Shown piece after piece: positions 8,839 to 18,371 of a stretch of DNA of 64,000 nt; position 1 is the stretch's first letter, and each line of letters opens with the position of its first letter. Both the position numbers and the translations under genes were made by a program. The notes under the pieces were generated by a model. That model saw only the letters and a program-made list of their open reading frames with translations. It searched no databases and was not told where the DNA came from. Source of the DNA: Sulfolobus sp. E5-1-F (lineage in GTDB: Archaea > Thermoproteota > Thermoprotei_A > Sulfolobales > Sulfolobaceae); contig NZ_CP045687.1 in NCBI RefSeq assembly GCF_009601705.1, forward strand, positions 2,330,001 to 2,394,000, in the 5' to 3' direction.

Positions 8839-9543
8839 CCTAGTTGGCCCTCCCTCAGCACCAACAATTTTTAAAGGCGCATAAAAGAACAGCGCTTCAC
8901 CATTTCTACACTCTTCTAACACCTTTCTCATATTGTTGACACTTTCCAAAATTATTATACCATTACTAAGTAGTCTATGGTGCACATAAACCACTTCATC
9001 CCAGCTCGTTCTGGTAGGATACTCCTTACCAGCCCAACCTGCAATACTCATGCTTTCTATCCCCACAGCCCTTATCTTTTTACTCACTAAGTAATCAGCA
9101 CCACTTGAATCGAGGTAAGGCCAATTATATAAGAAATCTTCCTTACCCCTCATTGCCGAGAAACCAGTATAGAGCATTACAACGTAATTCCCTTTTATCT
9201 TATCATCAAACTTCTTTAGATCATTACTAGTTATTGGTTCTCCCAACTTTTTATAGCTTAAATCTAGAACGTTACCATAGCCTATAAATTTCATTATGTT
9301 AAACTTCTCAACACTTTCTCCATTAGGTACGAAATGTAAAGGAAGGTCTATGTGCGTGCCAGAATGTAACCCCATATATACCGTTGAAAGTGTAACCTCA
9401 CCATATTTATTACCTTTCCTAAAGTATTCATGTTTAAATGGAGGATCCCCAATATATGTTTGCATTCCATTGAACATGTCGTAAGTCATATCTATTAGTA
9501 ATAACTCACTCCTTGACAATTGTTCGAATAACTCCTTAATCAT
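8812..9543 (-). CDS. Cyclase-family (kynurenine-formamidase-like) metal hydrolase
   Basis: A 243-residue protein of the bacterial 'cyclase' family (Pfam Cyclase), metal-dependent amidases/hydrolases that include arylformamidase. The signature HSGTHIDLPLHF supplies the metal-binding His and Asp residues. The early GDPPF and late CRNGEALFFYAPL segments fit the fold. It stands alone and is convergent with the aldolase gene. The substrate is not evident; hydrolysis of formylkynurenine or of a cyclic amide/lactone are both possible. Confidence 0.85.
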   Translation of the reverse strand: MIKELFEQLSRSELLLIDMTYDMFNGMQTYIGDPPFKHEYFRKGNKYGEVTLSTVYMGLHSGTHIDLPLHFVPNGESVEKFNIMKFIGYGNVLDLSYKKLGEPITSNDLKKFDDKIKGNYVVMLYTGFSAMRGKEDFLYNWPYLDSSGADYLVSKKIRAVGIESMSIAGWAGKEYPTRTSWDEVVYVHHRLLSNGIIILESVNNMRKVLEECRNGEALFFYAPLKIVGAEGGPTRLFAICEKR

Positions 9544-9660
9544 ATTTGGAAAATAAGCTATTACTATAATAACGTTTTCGCTAATCTGTTAACAAAAACT
9601 ATAAGGGAACATAATTATTCAAATAGGGATGTTATCATGATAGACTAAAAAACGTTTTAG

Positions 9661-10776
9661 TTACTTTATGACTTGCGTCTTGGTGGTAAGTAGATTATTT
9701 CCATTCTGATCGAATATTTTTATTTTCCCTGATTTAATTAAGAGATGAGTTTCAATTCCAGTCTCTAATGGTTCTTCCGCGTCCACTATTATATCTATAT
9801 TTTCGTCAGCTACTGGAGATACCACTATCTTAAATATACCCGCACCATAGCTGACTAGCTTCACTTTTACAATACCAGCATCTATGTATTTATCTAGTAA
9901 GGTGTCAGAAAGTGTTAAATCATCTGGTCTTATTCCTATAACTATATTGTTCATTCCTTTTAGGTCTATATTATTTAGAGGTATTTTTAGATTACCTATC
10001 ATCGCGTTATTTTCAATCACCTTCGCCTGTAGCAAGTTTATTTCACCGGTTAGTCTAGCTATTAGATCCGTTGCTGGATATTCATATATTTCAGTTGGAC
10101 TACCTATCTGAGCGAATTTTCCATGAACAATAACTCCAGCCTTATTCGCTATTGCAAATATGTCTGCTGGATCATGGGACACTATTAACGTAGTCAACTT
10201 TCTCTCTCTTTGTATCTTCCTTACTAAAGCTCTAGCGCTTTCCCTAATCTGTGTATCCAGATTGCTGAACGGTTCATCTAATAGAAGAACTTTAGGATCT
10301 TTTACTAAAGCCCTAGCTATTGCAGTTCTTTGCATTTGACCTCCAGAGAGCTCCTTAGGATATCTATTCAAAACACCAGATAAACCTAATTCTTCGGCAA
10401 CTTCCTTAACTTTATTTTCTATCTTATCTTTAGGAACCTTAGACAGCTTTAAAGGAAAAGCTATATTATCGAAAACAGTCATGTTAGGGTACAGAGCCCA
10501 ATTCTGAAAAACCATTGCGATACCTCTTTTCTCTGGACTTATGACAACTCTACGTGGTGACGATACCACATCATTGTCAAAATATATATAACCGCTGGTC
10601 GGTTCCTCTAACCCCGCTATTAACCTCAGAAACGTAGTCTTACCATGACCACTTGGTCCTAAAACACCAAAGGACATCCCTGAATCTATTTTTATTGATA
10701 TATTATCCACTGCTTTTACTTCTGTTTTACCTTTTTTAAATATCTTTGATAAATTTTCCACTCTAATTGTGGTCAT
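9661..10776 (-). CDS. araV: Arabinose ABC transporter ATPase AraV
   Basis: ATPase of a CUT1-type sugar importer, 371 residues. Motifs are Walker A GPSGHGKTT (residues ~39-47), Q-loop MVFQNWALYP, signature LSGGQMQR, Walker B VLLLDEPFSNLD and H-loop VSHDPAD, followed by a C-terminal OB-type regulatory domain of the MalK/GlcV kind (from ~residue 240). The start is preceded by GGGGTG. It closes the araS-T-U-V operon on the minus strand, two bases after araU. The arabinose assignment rests on gene order and similarity to the characterised S. solfataricus system, recalled rather than searched. Confidence 0.9.
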   Translation of the reverse strand: MTTIRVENLSKIFKKGKTEVKAVDNISIKIDSGMSFGVLGPSGHGKTTFLRLIAGLEEPTSGYIYFDNDVVSSPRRVVISPEKRGIAMVFQNWALYPNMTVFDNIAFPLKLSKVPKDKIENKVKEVAEELGLSGVLNRYPKELSGGQMQRTAIARALVKDPKVLLLDEPFSNLDTQIRESARALVRKIQRERKLTTLIVSHDPADIFAIANKAGVIVHGKFAQIGSPTEIYEYPATDLIARLTGEINLLQAKVIENNAMIGNLKIPLNNIDLKGMNNIVIGIRPDDLTLSDTLLDKYIDAGIVKVKLVSYGAGIFKIVVSPVADENIDIIVDAEEPLETGIETHLLIKSGKIKIFDQNGNNLLTTKTQVIK

Positions 10777-10778
10777 AT

Positions 10779-11666
10779 TTACACCCCTTTAGCTCCGCCA
10801 CCTAGTGCTGCTAGTCCACGTATAAAATATCTTCCAAGAAATATAAATATTATCAACGGTATTAAGGAAGAAATAACTCCAGCTGCAAAAGACCTATTGT
10901 AAATTAACGCATATGCCGCTGTATAGAATCTAGCAGCTACTGGTAACATTAACATGTTCGGCGTATTTGTAAGTATTAATGGTATGAAGAACTCATTCCA
11001 AATCTGCAGGAAAACGAATATTAAAGTCGATAAAAACCCAGGGAATATTAATGGAAAAACAACTCTCCACAAGATAGTCCAATCTCCAGCTCCATCCATC
11101 CTAGCAGATTCTATTAAGTACTTAGGAACTACTGGAATAAATATTGACATTAATAATGCGGAAGTTGGTACATAGAATATTAGCATAGCGAATATTAACC
11201 CTATATAAGTATTGTAGATATTTAATGAAGTTTCTAATTCAATTAATGGAAACGTAACTGTTTCTATAGGCAAGAATGTCGCTAAAGCTATTATGGAAAA
11301 TAAGGTATTGCTTAATATTCCATGTTTCTCACTAAGTATGAAGAAGAAATAGGCAGTCATTGTCCCTATTACCACTGATAATAGTACCGATGGTACGACT
11401 ACAAGTAAGTATCTCAACATTGTTGGTTCTAGTCCGGGAATAGTCGCATATCCAAACCATGCAAAGGCATAAGCGTCAAGAGATGGCTTAGAAGGAGGTA
11501 GGAGTATTGGAGTACTGGCTGCTTCTAAATTGGACTTTAAACCCCCTAAAATCATTGCATACAAGGGAACTAACCACATTATAACGAGTATTCCAGCTAC
11601 TATTTCTAATAGCGCGTATTTAATCGAATTCGTTATATAGTTTCCCTTACTTATGGATCTTTCCAT
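10779..11666 (-). CDS. araU: Arabinose ABC transporter permease AraU
   Basis: A 295-residue permease of the binding-protein-dependent family with six main helices. The cytoplasmic EAA loop reads ESARMDGAGDWTILWRVVFP, the coupling element for the ATPase. The start is strongly marked by GGAGGTGA upstream. It lies between araT and araV with gaps of six and two bases, so translation is coupled. MalG-like subunit of the pentose importer. Confidence 0.9.
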   Translation of the reverse strand: MERSISKGNYITNSIKYALLEIVAGILVIMWLVPLYAMILGGLKSNLEAASTPILLPPSKPSLDAYAFAWFGYATIPGLEPTMLRYLLVVVPSVLLSVVIGTMTAYFFFILSEKHGILSNTLFSIIALATFLPIETVTFPLIELETSLNIYNTYIGLIFAMLIFYVPTSALLMSIFIPVVPKYLIESARMDGAGDWTILWRVVFPLIFPGFLSTLIFVFLQIWNEFFIPLILTNTPNMLMLPVAARFYTAAYALIYNRSFAAGVISSLIPLIIFIFLGRYFIRGLAALGGGAKGV

Positions 11667-11672
11667 CTTATT

Positions 11673-12530
11673 TCACCTCCTAAACACCCATTTCTTTAAT
11701 CCGAGTATTGCATAAGGAATAATTACTACGGCGGCAATTAATGCCACTAAGGAAGATAAAGCTGAGGATAGAGAGAAATACTCAGTACTGAACAAAATAT
11801 AAATGTATTCTACGAGACTCATCATATTCGGGTTTGTGGGTCCTCCTATAGTAAACGGTACGGTAAATATTCTAAAGGAGAATAAAAATAGTAGAGCTGT
11901 AGATACTATAAGACCATTCATTGAGTTTGGCAATATAATCCTAAATAGTAAATAGAAGTTATTTGCACCATCTATTTTAGCAGCCTCAATAATAGATTTA
12001 TCTACGCTCATAAACGAAGCAAGATAGAATAGAACTGCTAACCCCGTATACGCCCATGTTTCTATAATTATCATTCCTGCGTAAATAGTGGGTTGCGTAG
12101 TCAGCCAAATTATATTTGGAAAATGAAACACTCTTAAGATCAAGTTAATGCCTGTTTGTGGATTAAATAACCATTGCCAAGTGATCGCATAAGTAGAGGA
12201 AGGGACTGCTAAGGGATACAGAAATACAGATAGGTAAATTGCTCTTCTTGTATTACTCTTTATAAAATATAAAATTCCAGCTCCTAATATTCCTAATATA
12301 TTCCCAATTGCAACAGCAGTTATAGTGTATACAATTGTGTGAGTAACGGCCAGATTAAAAAAGTATTCTGAAAATAAAGTTTGATAAGTACTTATCCCTG
12401 CAAAGGTAGGATGTAAATTAAATAACGACCAATTGAGAAGTGAGAAGTAAACATTGAGACCTAACAAATATATCAAAAAAGCGGCAAATATAAGACCAGG
12501 TATAGACATTAGGATTGCTCCCTTTCTCAT
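11673..12530 (-). CDS. araT: Arabinose ABC transporter permease AraT
   Basis: A 285-residue MalF-like permease with six predicted helices and an EAA loop reading EAAKIDGANNFYLLFRIILP. The GGTGGA ribosome site lies inside the 3' end of araS, immediately before the start. It pairs with AraU to form the membrane channel. Lengths and order agree with the arabinose system of S. solfataricus. Confidence 0.9.
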   Translation of the reverse strand: MRKGAILMSIPGLIFAAFLIYLLGLNVYFSLLNWSLFNLHPTFAGISTYQTLFSEYFFNLAVTHTIVYTITAVAIGNILGILGAGILYFIKSNTRRAIYLSVFLYPLAVPSSTYAITWQWLFNPQTGINLILRVFHFPNIIWLTTQPTIYAGMIIIETWAYTGLAVLFYLASFMSVDKSIIEAAKIDGANNFYLLFRIILPNSMNGLIVSTALLFLFSFRIFTVPFTIGGPTNPNMMSLVEYIYILFSTEYFSLSSALSSLVALIAAVVIIPYAILGLKKWVFRR

Positions 12531-12533
12531 AAT

Positions 12534-14423
12534 TTATCCACCTAAGTATAAATCAGAATTCAAGATTAAAAATTTAGATAAAAAAACATTAGAAAAAAAG
12601 TTTATCTTATTTATAAAGGAATTTACGAAAGATTTATATCTAGTTTGATCTAGATATATCATCAATAGAACCAGCAATGGATAAGGTAGCAAATTTAGGC
12701 CGTTAGTGATGTAATAATTTACATTATTAACCTTGTTGATATCTTGCTGTTGTCCAAGTTTTTTCAAATATGGTAATAAGTAGTGAGGTGGTGTTAGCAA
12801 GAATGATGGAGTATAGCTTGAGTTAAATGTATAAGTACTTGGATTAACCCATGGTGGCAGATAGTCACCAAATGGATTTCCTCTTTGTCCCACAAAGCCA
12901 AAACCGTCTTTCGCAGCTATTTGCCATTCATGGAATGTCATATTTTCAGCCTTGAACAGTGCAGCATTAAAGGTGGGGATATATGATGAACCTTGCTCTT
13001 GCAAGTTCAATTCTTGTGCTATGAGGAAGTAGAACACATCATCAAATAACGTTCCATCGGCAAATGCCCATGTAAAGTTCTGAGGTGGGGTATGTAATAA
13101 GGCTTGATAATCGTACCACTGCATTGGAGTAGAATAGTAATCTGTTGAATTAGCCCATACTGACACACCCTTGTAATAAGTCCATATTTTCTGTCCTTCA
13201 TACGAAGTCCAGAATTTTGCGAAGTTTATAGCAGCTTGTTCTTGTGGATTATTAACAGTAGGAATCGCAACTGAATCCATGTCTATGACGTAAATACCTT
13301 GTGTACCGGGGAATGGTATTGCCATTAATGTAACATTAGACCAATTTAGATAGGGCTGTACTGCAGGATAAGTTGTAGTATTGTACCATATGGCTGCGTA
13401 TTCAGCTAGCCAGTTGCCACCAGCTTCGAATACAGCTTGCCCCTTTATCACTAATGCTAAAGCGGACCATATAGATTGGCTTTGCCAACTTGGAATCACA
13501 GAATTTTGACCTACAAATTGCAAGAATACACTATCAGTTTCATTAATAATCTTTTGGACTGTTACGTTATTTAAGTTAAGCACACCATACATTAGCTCAT
13601 TTGATAATTTAGCAGCACCTGCAGCTCCATAATATTGAGCGGCTACAGAAAGGAATATTGCAAACCACAAATGTAGTTGTTCATATCCACCTTCAGCACC
13701 TGACATTGCCCATGGATTAATCCCATGTGATTCTAATTGCTGAGTATCGTAAATTAGCAAACTTAAATTGGTAGGTATAGGCAAGTTGTACTTCTTAAGG
13801 ATTTGAGGATTGAAGTACAACTCCTCAGCTCTGTGAACGTTTGTTGGAGCACCGAATATTGTTCCATTATAAGATATGGCCATAAGTGCCTCCGTAACAC
13901 CCTTCTGGAATAGTCCTTCTTGGGCCAAGAGTGGGGTCATATTATATAAATCGTGGGGATTAGGTAGTAACTCTACATAAGAAAGTACTTCTGGACCTCC
14001 ATGAGCCCAAAATATACCTTGCAATTTACCAGCTTCAATATCGTTAATTACAACATATCTTTCCTCTACACCACTAGCTCCCGGTAATGAGGTAAATTGC
14101 ACGGAGTAACCTGGATAGTAGATTGAAAAGTTTCCTGCAAGCCACTTTAATCCTACAGGGTCTTCAGCACCCCATGGATTTATAAAGTCTACCACGTACG
14201 ATGAAGCAGTTGATGTTGTTGTAGTTGTAGTAGAGAATAAAGTAGAGGTTGTTGATGGAGTTGTCACTGAAGTTAGTGAACTACTAGTAGTTGTAGAAGG
14301 GGGCTTACTAGAACTGTAGTATGCAGCCAAACCTCCAGCAATAGCAGCAATTACAATCACTACTACAATTATTATTATTATTGCAGTTCTAGAGATTGCC
14401 TTATATATTTTACGTTTTGACAT
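12534..14423 (-). CDS. araS: Arabinose-binding protein AraS
   Basis: Extracytoplasmic sugar-binding protein. The start is set at ATG 14423 (MSKRKIYKAISR), giving 629 residues; a longer frame to 14486 would run into the promoter. The N-terminus is a type-IV-pilin-like (class III) signal: a short basic stretch, a long Ile/Val helix and then a Ser/Thr-rich stalk (~residues 38-73), as established for Sulfolobus sugar-binding proteins assembled by the bindosome system after PibD cleavage. The body is a solute-binding domain rich in aromatics. The last ~55 residues are hydrophobic then basic, which is unusual and could be a C-terminal extension. An ara box and TATA element precede it. Confidence 0.88.
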   Translation of the reverse strand: MSKRKIYKAISRTAIIIIIVVVIVIAAIAGGLAAYYSSSKPPSTTTSSSLTSVTTPSTTSTLFSTTTTTTSTASSYVVDFINPWGAEDPVGLKWLAGNFSIYYPGYSVQFTSLPGASGVEERYVVINDIEAGKLQGIFWAHGGPEVLSYVELLPNPHDLYNMTPLLAQEGLFQKGVTEALMAISYNGTIFGAPTNVHRAEELYFNPQILKKYNLPIPTNLSLLIYDTQQLESHGINPWAMSGAEGGYEQLHLWFAIFLSVAAQYYGAAGAAKLSNELMYGVLNLNNVTVQKIINETDSVFLQFVGQNSVIPSWQSQSIWSALALVIKGQAVFEAGGNWLAEYAAIWYNTTTYPAVQPYLNWSNVTLMAIPFPGTQGIYVIDMDSVAIPTVNNPQEQAAINFAKFWTSYEGQKIWTYYKGVSVWANSTDYYSTPMQWYDYQALLHTPPQNFTWAFADGTLFDDVFYFLIAQELNLQEQGSSYIPTFNAALFKAENMTFHEWQIAAKDGFGFVGQRGNPFGDYLPPWVNPSTYTFNSSYTPSFLLTPPHYLLPYLKKLGQQQDINKVNNVNYYITNGLNLLPYPLLVLLMIYLDQTRYKSFVNSFINKINFFSNVFLSKFLILNSDLYLGG

Positions 14424-14454
14424 ACTCTCTAATATCTTTGTGACCATTAAGTAT

Positions 14455-14480
14455 TTTATAAATACCAAACCTAACTTGTT
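14455..14480 (-). promoter_or_regulatory. araS promoter: ara box and TATA element
   Basis: On the minus strand AACAAGTTAGG (14480-14470) resembles the known ara box AACATGTTAAA. It is followed after 7 bp by TTTATAAA (14462-14455), about 32 bp before the araS start at 14423. This is the classic arabinose-inducible araS promoter layout. Confidence 0.75.
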
Positions 14481-14532
14481 TAGCATTTATATATATTTCC
14501 GTAAAAAGGTCTAATTCAGATATTCTAGAACC

Positions 14533-16062
14533 CTATACTTCACCTCTAAAAACTCTCCTCATGATTTTCCCAGAAGGAGTTTTAGGAATATCATCCACAA
14601 ATTTAACTTTCCTGGGAACCTTATATGGAGCTAAATGTGCTCTACAATACCTTATTATATCCTCAGCCAAGGCATCTGAAGGTGAATATCCCTTCTTGAG
14701 TTTTACGTAAGCCATAACACTTTCTCCTCTATACTCATCAGAAACTCCAACGACTACTGCCTCATCTATAGCGTAATGTTGGTATAGAACTTCCTCAACC
14801 TCTCTAGGCATTACCTTAAAGCCTGAGGCGTTTATTATATCCTTCTTCCTATCGATAATGTAAACCCAATTATTTACTATCTTCCCTATATCCCCAGTTG
14901 GAAGCCATCCATCTTTAAATTCACCCATTTTCCAATACCCATTAACCACTTGCGGTCCCCTAACTAATATTTCCCCATCCTCTCCTATCATCACCTCGGT
15001 ATTATACACTGGAATTCCAGAACTCACAATACCGTATTCTTGCTCAACTGGTAAACCGCCTTCATAAGGATATGGCCATAACGTAGCGGGGGAAGTGGTT
15101 TCTGTTAGCCCCCAGGCCATGTAAATCCAATACCCCACTTTCTTCCTCCACTCTTCTTCAATAGCCTTTGGCATGGCCATTCCTCCAGAGGACCAAAGTC
15201 TCATGCTTGACAAATCTTGCTTATCTAATGCGTTAAGCATAGCCATATATGCAGTTGCAACAGCCATTGTTAACGTCGTTTTATTCTCCTCAACGATTCT
15301 TAGGGAAAGATCCGGATCAAACCTAAATGAAGTGTGAATGGATGAACCAGAGAGGATTGAAGTTGTAATGTGAAATATTTGCCCCGTTATATGGAAAAAT
15401 GGCGCTATGCCTAAAATCTTATCGTTTCCATTAAACCTGAACCATTCCCTATAGATGTATGATGAAGCGTAAATGTTGGAATGGGTTATTGGAACTCCCT
15501 TGGGTTTTCCAGTAGTTCCAGAAGTGTAAACTAAAAGGGCTAAATCGCTACTAGCTACCTTGACGTCGTCAATTCTCTTATTGCTCTTTAAGTCTAATTC
15601 TTCTTCACAATCATCAACAATCTTCCACTTCTCCTTATATTCTGGAGGGATTTCATGGAAAGTATTTGGGTTAGTGTGTATAGTTTGGATTAGATTCTTT
15701 ACTTTTGACTCACATGAAGCTATTGCAATCTTAGCGTTTGAATCGGATATAAGGTACTTTAATTCATTTTCAGTATACGAGGGGTTTATCGGTAATATGA
15801 TTCCTCCTAATTTCCAAACAGCGTATTCTGCTATGATGAACTGAGGAATGTTTTGTGTTGAAAGTATTATTACATCCCCCTTTTTGACGTATTCGGATAA
15901 TTGGGATGCTACAGAATTGACCATCATTCCTAGCTGTTGAAATGTTATTTTAGTACCAAAGTAATTAATAGAAACTTTATCCTTAAACTCGTTTATACTT
16001 TTCTCTAATACTTCAACTTGTGTTTTAGATGTCCAACTTTTCTTTTCCCCACTTATTATCAT
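14533..16062 (-). CDS. Acyl-CoA synthetase (AMP-binding family)
   Basis: A 509-residue ANL-superfamily adenylate-forming enzyme that activates a carboxylic acid to acyl-AMP and then acyl-CoA. The P-loop reads YTSGTTGKPKGVP, the A5-type motif is MAWGLTETT, the A7/A8 region contains LPTGDIGKI and DRKKDIINASGFKVMPREVE, and the C-terminal catalytic lysine lies in PKTPSGKIMRR. Length fits medium/long-chain fatty acid or aromatic acid CoA ligases. It lies upstream of and divergent from the NCS1 permease. Chain-length preference cannot be read. Confidence 0.9.
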   Translation of the reverse strand: MIISGEKKSWTSKTQVEVLEKSINEFKDKVSINYFGTKITFQQLGMMVNSVASQLSEYVKKGDVIILSTQNIPQFIIAEYAVWKLGGIILPINPSYTENELKYLISDSNAKIAIASCESKVKNLIQTIHTNPNTFHEIPPEYKEKWKIVDDCEEELDLKSNKRIDDVKVASSDLALLVYTSGTTGKPKGVPITHSNIYASSYIYREWFRFNGNDKILGIAPFFHITGQIFHITTSILSGSSIHTSFRFDPDLSLRIVEENKTTLTMAVATAYMAMLNALDKQDLSSMRLWSSGGMAMPKAIEEEWRKKVGYWIYMAWGLTETTSPATLWPYPYEGGLPVEQEYGIVSSGIPVYNTEVMIGEDGEILVRGPQVVNGYWKMGEFKDGWLPTGDIGKIVNNWVYIIDRKKDIINASGFKVMPREVEEVLYQHYAIDEAVVVGVSDEYRGESVMAYVKLKKGYSPSDALAEDIIRYCRAHLAPYKVPRKVKFVDDIPKTPSGKIMRRVFRGEV

Positions 16063-16209
16063 TATAAGTTTTTTATGGCCTTATGGTAATTAAGTTTCCT
16101 CTTTATCTGTACACGATAATCATGGATAATCTATATTTCCAAAGATAAATATAACTACTATATGTAAAGCATTTTGTTTATAAAATTCTTCTTGCTATAT
16201 AATTTACTT

Positions 16210-17573
16210 ATGAGTAAGAGAGGAGAAGAAGATGTTTACATGAAAGGTACCGGGTTTGAGATAATAGGAGTTAGACCAATACCCAAAAACTCCAGATATA
16301 TGAATACCTCAAAAATCTTCATCTTCTGGCGATGGCAAGTGCATCTGCCATAACTCCTCTAATAGGTTATCTATTGCAAAACGTAGGTCTTTACTATTTG
16401 TTAATGTCATTTACCATTTCACTTTTAATCGGTATTATACCAGCTGGATTATTTTCTGAAATGGGTAGACAATTTCCGGTCCCAGCCCTAGTAGTCTCTA
16501 GAAGAACGTGTGGGTACTTAACTTCCAATGCGTTATCATTACTCTATACTGTAGTTAACATAGGATGGTTTGGGTTAAATGATATTACTGGTGGATTAAT
16601 AGTAGCTTCACTGACTCACACTAATCCCGTAATATGGTATATTGCGTTCGGCATTATTCAAATAATGTTGGTACTTTACGGAGCTAAACTATTAGAGTAC
16701 TTTTATAGATATACTGCACCGCTACTTATCATCTGTTATGCAGTTTTGACGTATTTTCTCTTTATCTATTTCAAAATAGACTGGAACCGAATCTTAAATA
16801 CTGGTAACGTTGATTGGGGACTTGCCGTAGGTTTAGTTCTGTCTTTCTCGATCTTGTCATGGACTTATAAAATCTCAACTGCGACCAGATTTGCTAAAGA
16901 AGAAGGGAACAAAGTAACATATTTCATAGCCGCACCTTTAGGAATAATGATTCCAGTTTACTTAATGGGAATATTGGGCTATATATCACAAGTGTCTGCA
17001 GGGAACTGGAACATACCAGCAGTATCATTTCCCGTAACAAGCGGTCTAATAGGGATAATAATAGCCATAGCGTCAATTGGTGCATCCTTAGCAATACTCC
17101 ACACTAATGCGATGAACTTATACCCAGCAGTTGCTGACTTATTAACCGCATTACAGCCAGTATTGAAAAAAAGGGAAAACATGACACAACCCATTGCAGC
17201 AATCATTTTAGGCATAGCCGGTTCCATTGCAGCAATTTTAGGCATATTACAAAATGCTACTAACTTCCTTCTTTTCGTAGGAGATATTATATTTCCATAC
17301 ACCTTCATTGTGTTAATAGATTGGTACCTTAGAATATGGCCTAACATGAAACAAGGTAAAATAGCCCCAAATGACTTCTATTCTTTTCAAAAATCAATAC
17401 GTGATAATTTAAACCCATATGCACTTGTTGCTACAGTAATAGGGACTATCCTTAACGTTATTAGCATACCAATGCTGACTCCTTTATTCAATTACTTCCC
17501 GCAAGAACTTTTCGGTTCTTTAATAGGAGCACTACTATATTATCTATTTATAAAGTTAAAATTGGTAAAATAA
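16210..17573 (+). pseudogene. NCS1-family nucleobase/nucleoside permease, single frameshift
   Basis: The N-terminus starts at ATG 16210 (MSKRGEEDVYMKGTGFEIIG and on to IFIFW) and carries the NCS1 hallmark VRPIPKNSRY. It reads into a stop, while the rest of the protein (ASASAITPLIGYLLQNVG onward, about eleven helices) is in the next frame from 16332. Adding one base near 16330 joins them into a ~454-residue NCS1 permease, the normal length. TTTATAAAA lies ~27 bp before ATG 16210. NCS1 proteins import cytosine, purines, allantoin or nucleosides; the adjacent nucleoside hydrolase supports a nucleoside/base substrate. A shortened protein from 16332 would lack the first helix region. Confidence 0.8.
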
Positions 17574-17585
17574 TAAGGGATAAGT

Positions 17586-18368
17586 ATGGTTAAAATAATT
17601 GGCATGATACACTTACCTCCACTACCCGGTTCGCCTAGGAATACTATGAGTTTAGAAGAAGTTGTGGAGTATGCATTATCAGAGGCCAAAACGTTGGAAA
17701 AGGCTGGAGTTGATGCTATAATTGTTGAGAATTTGGGAGATTACCCGTTCTTCAAAGATCAGGTTCCCGCAATTACTATAGCGTCAATGGCTGTAATAGT
17801 TAGGGAAGTGGTTAGGAATTCATCACTGGAAGTTGGCGTTAACGTATTAAGGAATGCATGCATTCAAGCCTTTGAAGTAGCTCACGTTACTGGTGCTGAC
17901 TTCATAAGATGTAATGTTCTTAATGGAGCTTACGTCACAGACCAAGGTATAATAGAGGGAAGGGGAGCAGAGTTATTAAGAGACAAGAGGTATCTGAACT
18001 CCAATATTAAAATTTACGCTGATGTTCACGTAAAACACGCTTATCCCTTATATAATGTCGATATTGAAATCGCAGCAGAAGATCTTGCTGAAAGAGGAGG
18101 TGCTGACGCAATTATCGTTTCCGGTCCAAGAAGCCCCATCCCCCCAGATATACAAAATGTAATAAAGGTAAAGAAGGCTGTAAAGTTACCCGTTCTAATA
18201 GGTAGTGGGATTTCTCTCTCAAATTTCAGAAAATATTGTGAGGTAGCAGATGGGCTAATAATAGGTGAGAGCGACTTTAAGATAAATGGTGAAATTGGAG
18301 GAAGAAGCAATGGGGAAAGTTACGCTAAACTGGTTAAGGAATGTAGATCTATCTCGCCAATGGTGTAA
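17586..18368 (+). CDS. BtpA/SgcQ-family TIM-barrel protein
   Basis: A 260-residue protein of the BtpA/SgcQ family. The N-terminal IGMIHLPPLPGSPRN and the segment GADFIRCNVLNGAYVTDQGI are typical, as is the late phosphate-loop-like PVLIGSGISLSNF. Family members are (beta/alpha)8 barrels; BtpA affects photosystem I in cyanobacteria and SgcQ lies in a sugar operon, but the reaction is not established. Here it sits 12 bp after the permease and 3 bp before the nucleoside hydrolase, so it may process the ribose or base released from imported nucleosides. Confidence 0.85.
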   Translation: MVKIIGMIHLPPLPGSPRNTMSLEEVVEYALSEAKTLEKAGVDAIIVENLGDYPFFKDQVPAITIASMAVIVREVVRNSSLEVGVNVLRNACIQAFEVAHVTGADFIRCNVLNGAYVTDQGIIEGRGAELLRDKRYLNSNIKIYADVHVKHAYPLYNVDIEIAAEDLAERGGADAIIVSGPRSPIPPDIQNVIKVKKAVKLPVLIGSGISLSNFRKYCEVADGLIIGESDFKINGEIGGRSNGESYAKLVKECRSISPMV

Positions 18369-18371
18369 TGA

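Noticed and set aside
12454-12648. Plus-strand frame over the araS/araT junction
   Set aside because: It is antisense to both genes, and the araS frame and araT ribosome site explain the sequence.
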